This document shows, piece by piece, positions 6,725 to 15,099 of a stretch of 28,886 nt of DNA (position 1 is its first letter; every line of letters begins with the position of its first letter). Both the position numbers and the translations under genes were made by a program. The DNA lies in IMG/VR virus record IMGVR_UViG_3300020392_000060, positions 1 through 28,886 of that record. One strand, 5' to 3'. Source of the stretch: a virus. The notes under the pieces were generated by a model that had not been told where the DNA came from, ran no database searches, and saw nothing but the letters and a program-made list of their open reading frames with translations.

Positions 6725-8643
6725 AATAATCTATTTCTATTTCTGTTGGCATTCTCAAGTGCTAGTACAAGATCTTGACCATCAAGTCTGAAATTACCAT
6801 TAAGATTTACGTTTGAATTATTTAATGCATTAGTTGGTAGTGCATTACCTAAGTTTGGTGATGCTATATTTGGTGCGGCAGCTGCACCTGAAAAAAGACT
6901 TCCTAATCCAGTAAAACTTCCTATTAAATTTCCTAAAGAAAGTCTTGAATCTGATGCACCTCCAAAAAGTGGCAAAAGTAGTTGCAATGCTTGGGCGGCT
7001 AAAACTGCGGCAACTAAACGTTTTGCCAATTGTTTTAATGAGTTGATAACACCTTGAAAAAAATTACCACCTGAAGATAATGCTTCAACGCCGCTACTGA
7101 AAATGCCCATCAAATGGTTACCAACAGACAAAGCATTGTTTACCTTTTCATTCAAGATCGCAGCACGCATTTCATCTAATTTATTGACTGCTTCCATGCT
7201 TTTTTCCTGCTGAGTAAAAATTTTGTTATATTTCTCTGCTGCTGTCAAAACCTTTGGCCCAAATGCTTTCTCTAATCTACTTCTAAGTTCACCCAATACA
7301 GTGTTTGGCTTTTTAAGACTTTCCGTTACATCATCATTTGCTTTTGTTGCGTTTGGTAAAATTTTATTTGTCAATTCCTCATAAACATCTTTTAATACTT
7401 CAATAGTAGATTTTAAATCATTTGTTGCCCTCTCTGTTTCACCTTGTTTTTTGTTGTAATCAATCTGCTCTTGTGTTGTTTTTCTTATTGCAGCGGCTTG
7501 CTCATCATACTTTTTATTTATTTCATCAAAATTTGCTTTGAATTTATTTGTTATAATCTCATTAAATTTCTGTTTTAAAGTATTGAAATCAAGCACTAAT
7601 AAAGAGATTGCCTCTTTGATCCTTTCAACTGCATTTAAAAAAGTTTGTTTTACAAACGATGAAAAATCATTAAAGACATTTCTTAAATCATTGAATATCA
7701 AAACCAGTCCAACAACCGCTGCGGTAATCAAAGCAATTTTAAGTGCAAGCGGTGTAATTAATAATGTTAGAGATCCTATAACAACTAAAGCTGGGCCAAT
7801 CGCTGCTGCAAGCATACCAAACACCGCAACATTCTTTTTTGTTTGTGTATCTAATTCTGTAAATTTTCTGGCAAGTCCTGTAATTAATTTTAAAACTTTA
7901 GTAAGCAGGGGTAATAATAATTTACCAAAATCAGCAAGTGCAATATTTAAATTATCCTTTAAGGTTGAAAACTGACCTTGGAAGGTTTGAGAAAGTTTTT
8001 GCATACCATTCTCAAATCTACCTCCTTCTGATGTTGCTGTTTGGAATCCCTGTTTTAAAAGATCAAATGTTATAAGTCCTTCAGATGCTAACTCTCTTAA
8101 CTCTCCAGCATTTTTACCTGTAATCTCTCCAAGGATCTGGAAAATAGGAATACCATTATTCACAAATTGATTTAAGTCTTGTGTCATCACACGACCTGCT
8201 GCTGCCGATTGACCAAATGCAATGGCAACCCTTGATAAATCTGATCCTGCTACTGCTGAAACATCTCCTAATAGTTTAAGAGAATCAAAAGCATCATTCG
8301 CAGATAAACCAAAACCGATGAGTTGATTATTTACCGCAGCAAGATCTGCAAGTTGAAAAGGTGTCTGAGCTGAAAATTTAACAAGTTTTTCAAATGCTTT
8401 TGCACCTTGTGCTGCACCTCCTGTTAGAACTGATAAGGATGTTTGAAGTCTTTCAAAATCTGATGCTGCTTTTACCGCTTGACCTCCTGCTAAAAGAATT
8501 GGTGCAGTTAGTTTTAAACTCAGGTTTCTACCAACATTTTGGGCGCTCTTACCAAATGCATTTAATTTTTGCTGTGCAGTTGACAATGACTTGTTCAAAC
8601 CACTTGCATCACCAGCAAGTATGACTTTTAAAATGTTGCTCAT
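6721..8643 (-). CDS. Tail tape measure protein
   Basis: A 640-aa protein setting tail length and probably helping DNA passage. The N-terminus (about 1-230) is the recognisable phage tape-measure N-terminal domain: LAGDASGLNKSLSTAQQKLN, LLAGGQAVKAASDFERLQ, then FSAQTPFQLADL and LNQFVNNGIPIFQIL. Hydrophobic segments near 275-318 (VAVFGMLAAAIGPALVVIGS and following) look like membrane-interacting helices, followed by long charged helices (320-500) and a Gly/Ala/Leu-rich C-terminus (540-600). At the usual ~0.15 nm per residue this predicts a tail of roughly 95 nm. It starts 17 nt after the stop of the frameshift extension of the chaperone and is preceded by a TAAATTTG box. Confidence 0.95.
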   Translation of the reverse strand: MSNILKVILAGDASGLNKSLSTAQQKLNAFGKSAQNVGRNLSLKLTAPILLAGGQAVKAASDFERLQTSLSVLTGGAAQGAKAFEKLVKFSAQTPFQLADLAAVNNQLIGFGLSANDAFDSLKLLGDVSAVAGSDLSRVAIAFGQSAAAGRVMTQDLNQFVNNGIPIFQILGEITGKNAGELRELASEGLITFDLLKQGFQTATSEGGRFENGMQKLSQTFQGQFSTLKDNLNIALADFGKLLLPLLTKVLKLITGLARKFTELDTQTKKNVAVFGMLAAAIGPALVVIGSLTLLITPLALKIALITAAVVGLVLIFNDLRNVFNDFSSFVKQTFLNAVERIKEAISLLVLDFNTLKQKFNEIITNKFKANFDEINKKYDEQAAAIRKTTQEQIDYNKKQGETERATNDLKSTIEVLKDVYEELTNKILPNATKANDDVTESLKKPNTVLGELRSRLEKAFGPKVLTAAEKYNKIFTQQEKSMEAVNKLDEMRAAILNEKVNNALSVGNHLMGIFSSGVEALSSGGNFFQGVINSLKQLAKRLVAAVLAAQALQLLLPLFGGASDSRLSLGNLIGSFTGLGSLFSGAAAAPNIASPNLGNALPTNALNNSNVNLNGNFRLDGQDLVLALENANRNRNRLL

Positions 8644-8647
8644 ATTA

Positions 8648-8655
8648 CAAATTTA
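8648..8655 (-). promoter_or_regulatory. TAnnTTTG box upstream of tape measure
   Basis: Minus-strand TAAATTTG lies between the stop of the chaperone extension and the tape-measure ATG, only 4 nt from it. It matches the Bacteroidota -7 consensus, but no good -33 element is seen. The very short distance means a transcript would be almost leaderless, so this may instead be a translation-initiation element. Confidence 0.3.
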
Positions 8656-8659
8656 AACA

Positions 8660-9378
8660 TTAAAAAAGTTTTTTGCCTTTATTGTTTAAAGATTCTACCT
8701 TTTCAACAAATGCCTCAAATTGTTCTTTAGTTGATTTTATAGTGTTTTCAACCTTAATACTATCTTGTGGTAATTTAAATAATTCATGTGGCTTGATCAT
8801 ATCTTTTCTTTTAGAACAATTCACATTGTGGATCATTGTAGCTAAGTACCTAATTCTCTCCCACTCAAAGTTTTGTTTTATAGTATAAGATTCACCTAAT
8901 AAGAAATTCTCCTTCCAAGTGTTTAGCCAAAAGGTTGTTGGATCAATTCCAACTTGTCCGATAAAATAATCGATTAAGGTATTCCAGCTAATTTCTGCTG
9001 GCTCGTGATTGTTTTTTTTTCCTCTGTTGGATTTCTATCAATACCCATATTGAGTTGGTTTCCAAGGATTTTGGATTCCATTAAGGAGTTGGTAATGTCG
9101 GTTAATTTTTCAGCATCTACTTCTTCTAACCAATTTCCAACATCAAATACGTTGTAATCAATTTTGTTTTTGTTTTCCATATCAAAGGCATATAGACCAC
9201 AATAGACAATCTGTATGATCATCTTTATTGTTATGCCTTTTTCAAATGCTTCACCGAGTTTATCCAATGGCACATTTAATGCATCTGTGAATTCACTCCA
9301 AAAATTCATGGAGAAATGTAATGTACGTTTTTTACCTCCGATATCAAGATCGAGATAACCCCTTTTTTTATTGTGCAT
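8660..9378 (-). CDS. Tail assembly chaperone long form (G-T type), made by -1 frameshift
   Basis: The tail assembly chaperone frame (stop at 8974) is followed by an overlapping -1 frame that stays open to 8660. Shifting at the A9 run joins codon 122 (second Lys of EEKK) to an extension beginning NHEPAEISWNTLIDYFIGQV and ending NNKGKKLF, giving a protein of about 239 aa. The extension looks like the T-type domain: an early W, an L-x-L-x-P-like turn (GIDPTTFWLNTW) and a charged helical end. This copies the lambda G/GT strategy, in which a small fraction of ribosomes makes the long form needed to load the tail tube around the tape measure. It fills the otherwise gene-free 8660-8973 immediately upstream of the tape measure. 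Confidence 0.88.
8974..9378 (-). CDS. Tail assembly chaperone short form (G-type)
   Basis: A 134-aa protein read entirely in frame 0. The N-terminus (YLDLDIGGKKRTLHFSMNFW) with following helices (LGEAFEKGITIKMIIQIVYC, VFDVGNWLEEVDAEKLTDI) matches the pattern of small siphophage tail assembly chaperones encoded between the tube and tape-measure genes. Residues 119-122 (EEKK) sit on the slippery A9 run; the frame-0 tail TITSQQKLAGIP is unique to this short form. It starts 6 nt after the tail-tube stop, consistent with coupled expression. Confidence 0.88.
   Translation of the reverse strand: MHNKKRGYLDLDIGGKKRTLHFSMNFWSEFTDALNVPLDKLGEAFEKGITIKMIIQIVYCGLYAFDMENKNKIDYNVFDVGNWLEEVDAEKLTDITNSLMESKILGNQLNMGIDRNPTEEKKTITSQQKLAGIP
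9013..9019 (-). promoter_or_regulatory. A_AAA_AAA -1 ribosomal frameshift site
   Basis: The minus strand has nine consecutive A (9020-9012). In frame 0 the codons are GAA AAA AAA ACA, so positions 9019-9013 form A_AAA_AAA, a canonical X_XXY_YYZ -1 slippery heptamer with Lys codons. Slipping back one base gives AAC as the next codon and opens the frame to 8660. I did not identify a clear downstream stimulatory pseudoknot or upstream Shine-Dalgarno-like stimulator. Confidence 0.85.
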
Positions 9379-9384
9379 TATTTT

Positions 9385-9807
9385 TTAAGAGTTGTTAGCT
9401 TGTGTTATTGCACCAGTTGTTACTATTGTACCGCTAAAAGTAACAGCTGATTCCATATCCGCATTAATCTCTAAACTGCTTATAAAACCTTCACCTGATA
9501 ATACCGCATCACCGCTGACCGCTGTGCCAAAACTGTAATCAACTTTTGATCTATTAGATACCATCGTGAATATCTCATCGTGATTTAATGTATCGGTATA
9601 ATCTACTAAACCTTCAAAAGAAATCTCACCAGACCTTACACCACTTATTACCTCTTGGAATCCAGCACTATCTTTTGATGTAGATTCTGGTAAATCATGG
9701 GTGATAGTAAGTGTTGCTGATGTTGTATGTCCTAAAGTGACTGGTGAACTGCCATCAACTGCAAATTTTAAAAGTAGATTAGTTCCGTTGTAAACTGTAC
9801 TTGCCAT
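9385..9807 (-). CDS. Major tail tube protein (TP901-1/phi13 type)
   Basis: A 140-aa protein forming the tube of the tail. The sequence has the family layout: a variable N-terminus with GHTTSATLTITHDLPESTSK, the strongly typical D-x-x-GF-x-E-x-x-x-G-x-R-x-G-x-I-x-FEGLVDY core (residues 46-70), then SGEGFISSLEINADMESAV and TFSGTIVTTGAI. That order of beta strands is shared by tail tubes of long-tailed phages. It precedes the chaperone and tape measure as expected, but unusually it comes after the fibre and adhesin genes rather than directly after the tail terminator. Confidence 0.92.
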   Translation of the reverse strand: MASTVYNGTNLLLKFAVDGSSPVTLGHTTSATLTITHDLPESTSKDSAGFQEVISGVRSGEISFEGLVDYTDTLNHDEIFTMVSNRSKVDYSFGTAVSGDAVLSGEGFISSLEINADMESAVTFSGTIVTTGAITQANNS

Positions 9808-9824
9808 TTTATAAATATTTTATA

Positions 9825-9832
9825 CAAATATA
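9825..9832 (-). promoter_or_regulatory. TATATTTG box upstream of tail tube gene
   Basis: Minus-strand TATATTTG, a perfect TAnnTTTG -7 match, 17 nt before the tail tube ATG. The sequence that follows (TTTGTATAAAATA) is shared with the portal leader at 23230-23239. No properly spaced -33 TTTG is seen; the closest TTG is about 28 nt upstream, so this is a candidate only. Confidence 0.45.
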
Positions 9833-9852
9833 ATATTTTTATTTAATATTAT
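9830..9852. repeat. AT-only inverted repeat overlapping the tail tube promoter box
   Basis: ATAATATT (9830-9837) and AATATTAT (9845-9852) form a perfect 8-bp palindrome with a 7-base loop, overlapping the start of the TATATTTG box. It may be an operator-like site or simply AT-rich chance. It has no U-tract at a useful position, so it is not called a terminator. Confidence 0.4.
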
Positions 9853-9877
9853 TTTTTATACAATAAACGATTCCATT

Positions 9878-12868
9878 TTATTTAAATGCCATATATAAGT
9901 ATGTATCGCCATTAGAATTAGTTCCTAAACTTGTTGTATTTGCTACAATGAATCCGCTATCATTTACAGTTATATAAGCAGTAGAAACTGCACCTGTTTC
10001 TTGTGCATTACTATTGGCTCTTAACCAATTATTAAGTCTATCCTCTATTGTGTTTCTTCGATTGTCTAACATAACCCAATCACCTGTATCATCAACATTT
10101 TTTATCATTACAAAAGATGGTTTAAAACCTACATCTGAAACTGTAACTGTGCTATTTGTTCCTTCATAAGTACCAATTTTACTATATCCTGTAACTGAAT
10201 GCCAACAGTAGGCTATTGTTTCTAGCCCATTGTAATTTCTTACTTGTACATTAATATCATCGCCATTAGAACCAACGTGATTTGCGGTTGTACTTCCAAC
10301 GGAATCATTTGTATTTAATCTTAAAAAATTAGTTGTTGGACTGCTAAATATTGTACTATTTCCGCACACTATCCAACTATCTGTCCCGTTATCAAGACCT
10401 TTTAAGAAATATATTTCAGGTTCTGAATTTAATCCATGTTTTACTGTTTGACCACTACCGCTACCGCCTGTAAACTTTACTATACTAAACCCTGCATCTG
10501 TATTGGCTGATACTGATACATTTGTTACTCCTGTTCCTGTTCCTGCAACTGCCTCTTTACCTGCAAGCCAAGTCCACGCTACATAATTAGGTGATGATGA
10601 GCTACCATTTACAGCATCACTACTTCCTAAAAAGAAACCATTAGCATCAAATGATGTTAATTCATCTGTTGCATTACTTGCTGCTGTAGTTTGATTTGAT
10701 CTTATTCTATTTCCCGCACCTCTAACTGAATCATAAAGCATATGGTCTCTTGTACTTCCACCTGACCTCTTTTTAATCCAAACCAAACCACCATTTGTTT
10801 CTAAGTCCATTCCTACATTAGAAACATATTGAGCTGCACCACTCCCTTCATACAATACAGTCTTGAAGTTAGATGTATCTGTTTCAGGTTTTTCGTTGAA
10901 TAGTTTAAGTATGTTTTCTTCTGATAGAAATGAATTAAAAAATCTTAATTGGTCAATTTGTCCATCAAAATACAAACTTCCACTTGCTGAACCTATTACA
11001 TTATTACCTGAAACAGTAGGAAAATCTGTTGTATTAGTTGATGATGCTATTTCAACTCCATCTAACCATATTTTTGCGCCATCAGTTGAACTTTTTTGTA
11101 CAACTAAATGATACCATCTATTAACTTCCCACAATCCTGAAGCACTATCCAAATATGGGTCTTGTCCTGTAATGTGATGCAAATAACTTATTCTACCATC
11201 TGCACCTGTGCTTCCTGTAAAATTGCCATCATTAAAAGTGCTATTTAAACGAATGGCTTGTCTTTTTGTGTTATTTAAAGCAAGAATGAATTGGTTGTCC
11301 GCTTGACTATTAGCTTTAAACCACAAAGATGTAGTACAATTGTTTGAAGGTGTAGTAAAACTATTTATTGTTATCTCACTACTACTACCATTAAACACCG
11401 CAGCTTGACCATACTTGCCGAATCTGTATTCTATATCTGTTTCAGTACCATCGTTAGTACCTACCGAATCCTCTGCTGAATTGTCAAATTTGTAATACGC
11501 AAGGTTTGTAGTAGGATAATAATTATCAGTTGTAGTTGCAGTATGTACACAAGCGGTTTCTGCGTAAAGTGTGCTGACTTCTGTTGAATCTAACGCCTTA
11601 GAAAATATACGGATTTGGTCTAATGAGCCTGTAAATTGCCTATTAGAGCTTGTACTACATATTTCATTTATAGAACTATTAAACCCACTTGTTGTGTACG
11701 TATTACTTAAACTTCCATTTGTATATACTTTTAAAGTAGTACCATCTGATGTGAAAGCAATATGACTCCAAGCATCATTTGATATAGTAGCACTACTTCT
11801 TGCGGTTGTACCTTCGTAATATATTACCTTACTATTAGGTTTATCAAAAGTAATTGAGTTGGTATAAGATGTTCCGCCAACATCTCCAAATAATCTTCTT
11901 GCATAAGTAGCATTACCACTTGAATCAGGTTTAATCCAAAAAGAGTAAGTTTTTATACTGGAAATTGTAGAGGATAAAGTTATTTTACTACTACTTCCAT
12001 TAAACCTTGCACCTGTATTTATTTGTCCGCCTACTCCAAAATCAACATCAGTAGGTGTTCCATCATAATAACCACTTGCATCGCTTGCATCATAATCCAA
12101 AGAATATAAAGCTAAACCTGCACCTTCATTTAACAGATTGGTGTTAGATACAGTATCTGTTGTTTCAGAATAAAGTGTATAAGCATCGCTATCCGATACC
12201 GCTTTATTATAATACCTGTATTGGTCTAAGAGACCATCATATCCAACTGTACTAGTACCTCTTGTGTCAAGATTACCTAAAGTAATTGTTTCATCATTTT
12301 TTTGTCTTGCTAAACTTGATGCAGTAAATTCAGCTAAAGAACCGTCTATATAAATACTTGCACCGACACCATCACTCCAAGTCAGAACAACGTGATGCCA
12401 AGCATTAAGAGATACAGTTCCTGATACTTGGACATAGGCAGCATTACTTGTGTGTACTGTCCAATTAAGAGTTGTGCCATCACTAGACCAAAGATAATAT
12501 CCATAAAGACCGCTACCTCCACCATTCCAATAAGTCCCTAAGATAGCGTTATAACTGCCTGTGATTGAATGCTGATACATCCAAAAAGAATGGGTTAAGG
12601 CAGTGTCATCTGTGTTATATTCTGTGTCTATATGTTGAGTTGTTCCTGCAAAATCAGCAGAATATGAGCCAAATTTAGCAGTAGAAGAAAATGTAGCACC
12701 TGAATTTGTTGCTGAAGGTGTGCCTACATCATTAGTTACATCATTTTCAAATTGATAAAGTAATTTATTACTACTGTATGTGCTATCAGCACCAAATACC
12801 TGTACTGATTCAGTAAGACAAACTGCATCTGCTGCACCTGTACTAACAAATCTTCTACCTAAACTCAT
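9878..12868 (-). CDS. Tail adhesin with three LamG/concanavalin-like domains and a DUF7483-like C-terminus
   Basis: A 996-aa protein, the largest in the genome and a strong receptor-binding candidate. Three LamG-type (Laminin_G_3) domains are seen at about 35-236, 250-440 and 453-660, each ending in a GxLDQxRxYxKAL-like motif (LLDQYRYYNKAV, SLDQIRIFSKAL, QIDQLRFFNSFL) and carrying the mid-domain W-x-H-x-x-x-T/V signature (AWHHVVLTW, AWSHIAFTS, RWYHLVVQK). Residues 668-996 resemble the DUF7483 tail domain found in marine phages: GGLVWIKKRSGGSTRDHMLY, then NYVAWTWLAG and a terminal TYLYMAFK. It starts 2 nt after the chaperone-like gene. LamG domains usually bind glycans, which fits binding to a cell surface polysaccharide. 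The first ~30 residues may attach it to the tail. Confidence 0.88.
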   Translation of the reverse strand: MSLGRRFVSTGAADAVCLTESVQVFGADSTYSSNKLLYQFENDVTNDVGTPSATNSGATFSSTAKFGSYSADFAGTTQHIDTEYNTDDTALTHSFWMYQHSITGSYNAILGTYWNGGGSGLYGYYLWSSDGTTLNWTVHTSNAAYVQVSGTVSLNAWHHVVLTWSDGVGASIYIDGSLAEFTASSLARQKNDETITLGNLDTRGTSTVGYDGLLDQYRYYNKAVSDSDAYTLYSETTDTVSNTNLLNEGAGLALYSLDYDASDASGYYDGTPTDVDFGVGGQINTGARFNGSSSKITLSSTISSIKTYSFWIKPDSSGNATYARRLFGDVGGTSYTNSITFDKPNSKVIYYEGTTARSSATISNDAWSHIAFTSDGTTLKVYTNGSLSNTYTTSGFNSSINEICSTSSNRQFTGSLDQIRIFSKALDSTEVSTLYAETACVHTATTTDNYYPTTNLAYYKFDNSAEDSVGTNDGTETDIEYRFGKYGQAAVFNGSSSEITINSFTTPSNNCTTSLWFKANSQADNQFILALNNTKRQAIRLNSTFNDGNFTGSTGADGRISYLHHITGQDPYLDSASGLWEVNRWYHLVVQKSSTDGAKIWLDGVEIASSTNTTDFPTVSGNNVIGSASGSLYFDGQIDQLRFFNSFLSEENILKLFNEKPETDTSNFKTVLYEGSGAAQYVSNVGMDLETNGGLVWIKKRSGGSTRDHMLYDSVRGAGNRIRSNQTTAASNATDELTSFDANGFFLGSSDAVNGSSSSPNYVAWTWLAGKEAVAGTGTGVTNVSVSANTDAGFSIVKFTGGSGSGQTVKHGLNSEPEIYFLKGLDNGTDSWIVCGNSTIFSSPTTNFLRLNTNDSVGSTTANHVGSNGDDINVQVRNYNGLETIAYCWHSVTGYSKIGTYEGTNSTVTVSDVGFKPSFVMIKNVDDTGDWVMLDNRRNTIEDRLNNWLRANSNAQETGAVSTAYITVNDSGFIVANTTSLGTNSNGDTYLYMAFK

Positions 12869-12870
12869 GT

Positions 12871-13425
12871 TTACTCTGGTTTTTCAGCAGGAGGAAAAAA
12901 CTGGACATTATAAAGCAATGCACTCTTATAAGACTTTTTGGCATTCACTTCAGCCTCTAACCTATCAGCCTCTGTAAGTATCCCTGCTCTTTCTGTAGCA
13001 ACATCAGCATTAATATCAATACCCCTCTCTGACTTCCTTATTACTTGCCAATCTGTAGGTTGTAATAACTGGTTTGCTTTAGACTTAATTTCTGATATCT
13101 TAATTGCTTTTATATCTGCTAACTTATACCTTTTTTCTTTTTCACCTGTTGGCTCACCATCTTCTCCAATAACATCTACCTCCTTGTTAAAATCAATATC
13201 AGTAACATCATAAGTTACTATCTTTTTCTTTTCATCAAAGTACAAACCTCCCTTGGTTTGAGTAAGTGGATTAAAACTTGGTCTTACAATATCATAAAAC
13301 CCCTCTGCTTCCAATATCTCTTTTGATGCATTTCTAAAGTTTGTTATATGACCAGATTTAGAATTGAAAGTTTCTGGTAATATTTTCATTGGATAAATTC
13401 CTGTATTTGTTACTTGTGCCTTCAT
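12871..13425 (-). CDS. Putative tail fibre assembly chaperone-like protein
   Basis: A 184-aa protein from ATG at 13425; the frame extends to 13503 but the extra codons overlap the previous gene. The N-terminal half (about 25-75) has the layout of fibre-assembly proteins: EGFYDIVRPSFNPLTQ, then DEKKKIVTYDVTDIDF. The C-terminal half (about 115-184) has LLQPTDWQVIRKSERG and an ER-x-x-I-x-x-x-A-x-x-LE-x-x-V helix, similar to phage tail assembly chaperones (Phage_tail_APC/DUF4376-like). It sits between a fibre-like protein and the triple-LamG adhesin, where such chaperones are normally found, and it is separated from both by only 1-2 nt. Family assignment is tentative. Confidence 0.62.
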   Translation of the reverse strand: MKAQVTNTGIYPMKILPETFNSKSGHITNFRNASKEILEAEGFYDIVRPSFNPLTQTKGGLYFDEKKKIVTYDVTDIDFNKEVDVIGEDGEPTGEKEKRYKLADIKAIKISEIKSKANQLLQPTDWQVIRKSERGIDINADVATERAGILTEADRLEAEVNAKKSYKSALLYNVQFFPPAEKPE

Positions 13426-13426
13426 T

Positions 13427-14551
13427 TTAAGATGATATTTGGGAGTAAGAGTACCATGCTTCTGTTGTGGATATAAATTTAATTTGCAACAAATTCTTAA
13501 CATCTGTTGTGTCGCTATATGTTCCAGATATTTTATTAAATGTTCCTAATACAGTGGTTGATGATGTATCAGTAATATTTCCAAGTGTAACACCATAACT
13601 ATTACCGCCACCTGTTATAATAATAGTTTTAAAATCACCAATAGCTACGTTTGTAAAATTAAGTGTTGCACTATGACCTAAAGTAAGGGTAAAAACATCT
13701 GCGGTGTTCGTATCAACTGCCACTGCTGTACCTGATGATAATGCTTGTGATGCAGTAAACTCTGTACCTAACATTGTTCCAGTTACAGAACTTGTATCTC
13801 CTGTACCTACAAGTGTGCCTGTAGCAGAAGGCAAAGTTAGAACTGCACTACTTGCTGCTGAATGTGGTTGTGCTTTTAGAGTTTGTGCATGGGCATTACT
13901 TTCTTCGCAATAAAATTTCATTTGAGCGGGAACACTACCGCTTGTTCTAATGTCGATTTGTCCATCAGCTACTGTAACACCGCCTGTACTTCCATCACCT
14001 CCAGCAATTAAAGTGCCACTTGATGTAACAGTACCTGTAACAGAAAGAGCATTTGTCGCACCATCAAACGTTAAGTTTGATTCAGCTACGCCTGTTCCTG
14101 TACCTGATGATGTAATTACTCTATTATTGCCTTCATTAGAAACAATTAAACCACCATCTGCTGATGTTTGTGGAACCCATGTAAAACCACCAGTAGAGCT
14201 ATTATATGATAAGATATATGCATTAACAGCGGTGTTTGATGTGCTTAGTTCAGCAGCTTTGACCGATGAATCTGCAAGTTGTGTATTACCAACTGAATCA
14301 GCAGCTAAAAACGAAGATGCTAAGGTTGTCGCAACTGTACCATCGGCAAGCAGTATCTGTGAAGATGTACCACCTGATTTTACTAAAGTTGTTGCTTTTA
14401 ATTCACCAGATGTATTTACTTCAATCCCAAGATCATTCCCAAGACCATCAGTTAATTGTTTTGATGTCGATGATGCAGCGGCATTATCGGTTGTTTTTAT
14501 AAGTCCTTGATAGGTGTCTTTTATTTTTACACCAGATAAAGATGATCCCAT
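13427..14551 (-). CDS. Tail fibre/spike-like structural protein
   Basis: A 374-aa Ser/Thr/Gly/Ala-rich protein of fibre character. Residues 1-60 form a possible attachment head (SLSGVKIKDTYQGLIKTTDN). Residues 60-300 are repetitive beta-like segments typical of trimeric fibres in marine phages (SNLTFDGATNALSVTGTVTS, AVLTLPSATGTLVGTGDTSS). The C-terminal ~90 residues (ATLNFTNVAIGDFKTIIITG through EAWYSYSQ) resemble the 'knob' ends seen in environmental phage fibres. It follows the holin with a TAAATTTG box between them. Composition alone makes a structural surface role likely; the receptor is unknown. Confidence 0.72.
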   Translation of the reverse strand: MGSSLSGVKIKDTYQGLIKTTDNAAASSTSKQLTDGLGNDLGIEVNTSGELKATTLVKSGGTSSQILLADGTVATTLASSFLAADSVGNTQLADSSVKAAELSTSNTAVNAYILSYNSSTGGFTWVPQTSADGGLIVSNEGNNRVITSSGTGTGVAESNLTFDGATNALSVTGTVTSSGTLIAGGDGSTGGVTVADGQIDIRTSGSVPAQMKFYCEESNAHAQTLKAQPHSAASSAVLTLPSATGTLVGTGDTSSVTGTMLGTEFTASQALSSGTAVAVDTNTADVFTLTLGHSATLNFTNVAIGDFKTIIITGGGNSYGVTLGNITDTSSTTVLGTFNKISGTYSDTTDVKNLLQIKFISTTEAWYSYSQISS

Positions 14552-14564
14552 ACTTGTTTTTTTA

Positions 14565-14572
14565 CAAATTTA
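14565..14572 (-). promoter_or_regulatory. TAAATTTG box upstream of fibre gene
   Basis: Minus-strand TAAATTTG lies 13 nt before the fibre ATG, in the 58-nt gap after the holin stop (14552-14609). It matches TAnnTTTG exactly and is followed by TA. A TTTG sits only 11 nt upstream, too close for a normal -33 element. Confidence 0.35.
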
Positions 14573-14609
14573 ATAAATCTAAACAAACAACGTTTATAGT
14601 ATTGATAAC

Positions 14610-15098
14610 TTAGTCAATATCAACATCTCCTTTTATGATGTTTGTTTTTTGTTTGCTGCCCATAGAACTGCCAAAATAGTATCCTATAACTTGAGTAAAA
14701 GCAGCTACAACTGCACCAAACCCCATATCAAATAATCTTTGTGATTCTTTAGGTATTTCCCATAGACCTATAGCACCAGCCACAACTGCAACAAATGACA
14801 AGGTTATACCCCAACCAACTGTTTTGAATAATATATCATTTGACCCTGCGGCTACTGCTGCCATCTCTCTTTGTCTTGCTGATGCTCTATCTGCAACCTC
14901 AGCCTCATAAGCCTCTAAGATTAACTCTTGCGCTCTTATCTTATCTTCTTGTGGTGCATCAGATGATTTTATAGCAGATATAACTTCTTCAATTCCCATA
15001 TTACCACTTATCAAGCCTCCTAAAGCTGGGTTTATTAGTCCAACACTTGCTTTAAGTATTTTGCCTACAGTTGTCTGTCCAAATTTCTTTTTTGCCAT
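14610..15098 (-). CDS. Holin-like membrane protein (GTA/3TM-holin-like)
   Basis: A 162-aa protein with two clear hydrophobic helices in the C-terminal half, about 91-115 (ILFKTVGWGITLSFVAVVAG) and 125-147 (FGAVVAAFTQVIGYYFGSS), preceded by an amphipathic helix (15-30, ASVGLINPALGGLISGN) and a coiled charged segment rich in Glu, Ala and Arg (55-85, including VADRASARQREMAAV). This matches the holin family often encoded next to endolysins in siphophages and gene transfer agents. It lies 1 nt after the endolysin stop, so the pair is almost certainly co-translated. A structural role cannot be excluded, but the neighbour argues for lysis. Confidence 0.78.
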   Translation of the reverse strand: MAKKKFGQTTVGKILKASVGLINPALGGLISGNMGIEEVISAIKSSDAPQEDKIRAQELILEAYEAEVADRASARQREMAAVAAGSNDILFKTVGWGITLSFVAVVAGAIGLWEIPKESQRLFDMGFGAVVAAFTQVIGYYFGSSMGSKQKTNIIKGDVDID

Positions 15099-15099
15099 A

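Noticed and set aside
8673-8888. Plus-strand reading frame of 71 codons
   Set aside because: It is antisense to the frameshift extension of the tail chaperone, which has a coherent protein and context; no plus-strand gene elsewhere supports it.
8974-9378. The chaperone stop as a frameshift mutation or pseudogene
   Set aside because: The A_AAA_AAA heptamer is in correct phase, the -1 frame encodes a typical second half, and the arrangement matches the known G/GT strategy.
13950-14510. Plus-strand reading frame of 186 codons opposite the fibre gene
   Set aside because: The sequence is a compositional mirror of the Ser/Thr/Gly-rich fibre gene (Pro/Val-rich), without domain features. It is best explained as a shadow frame.
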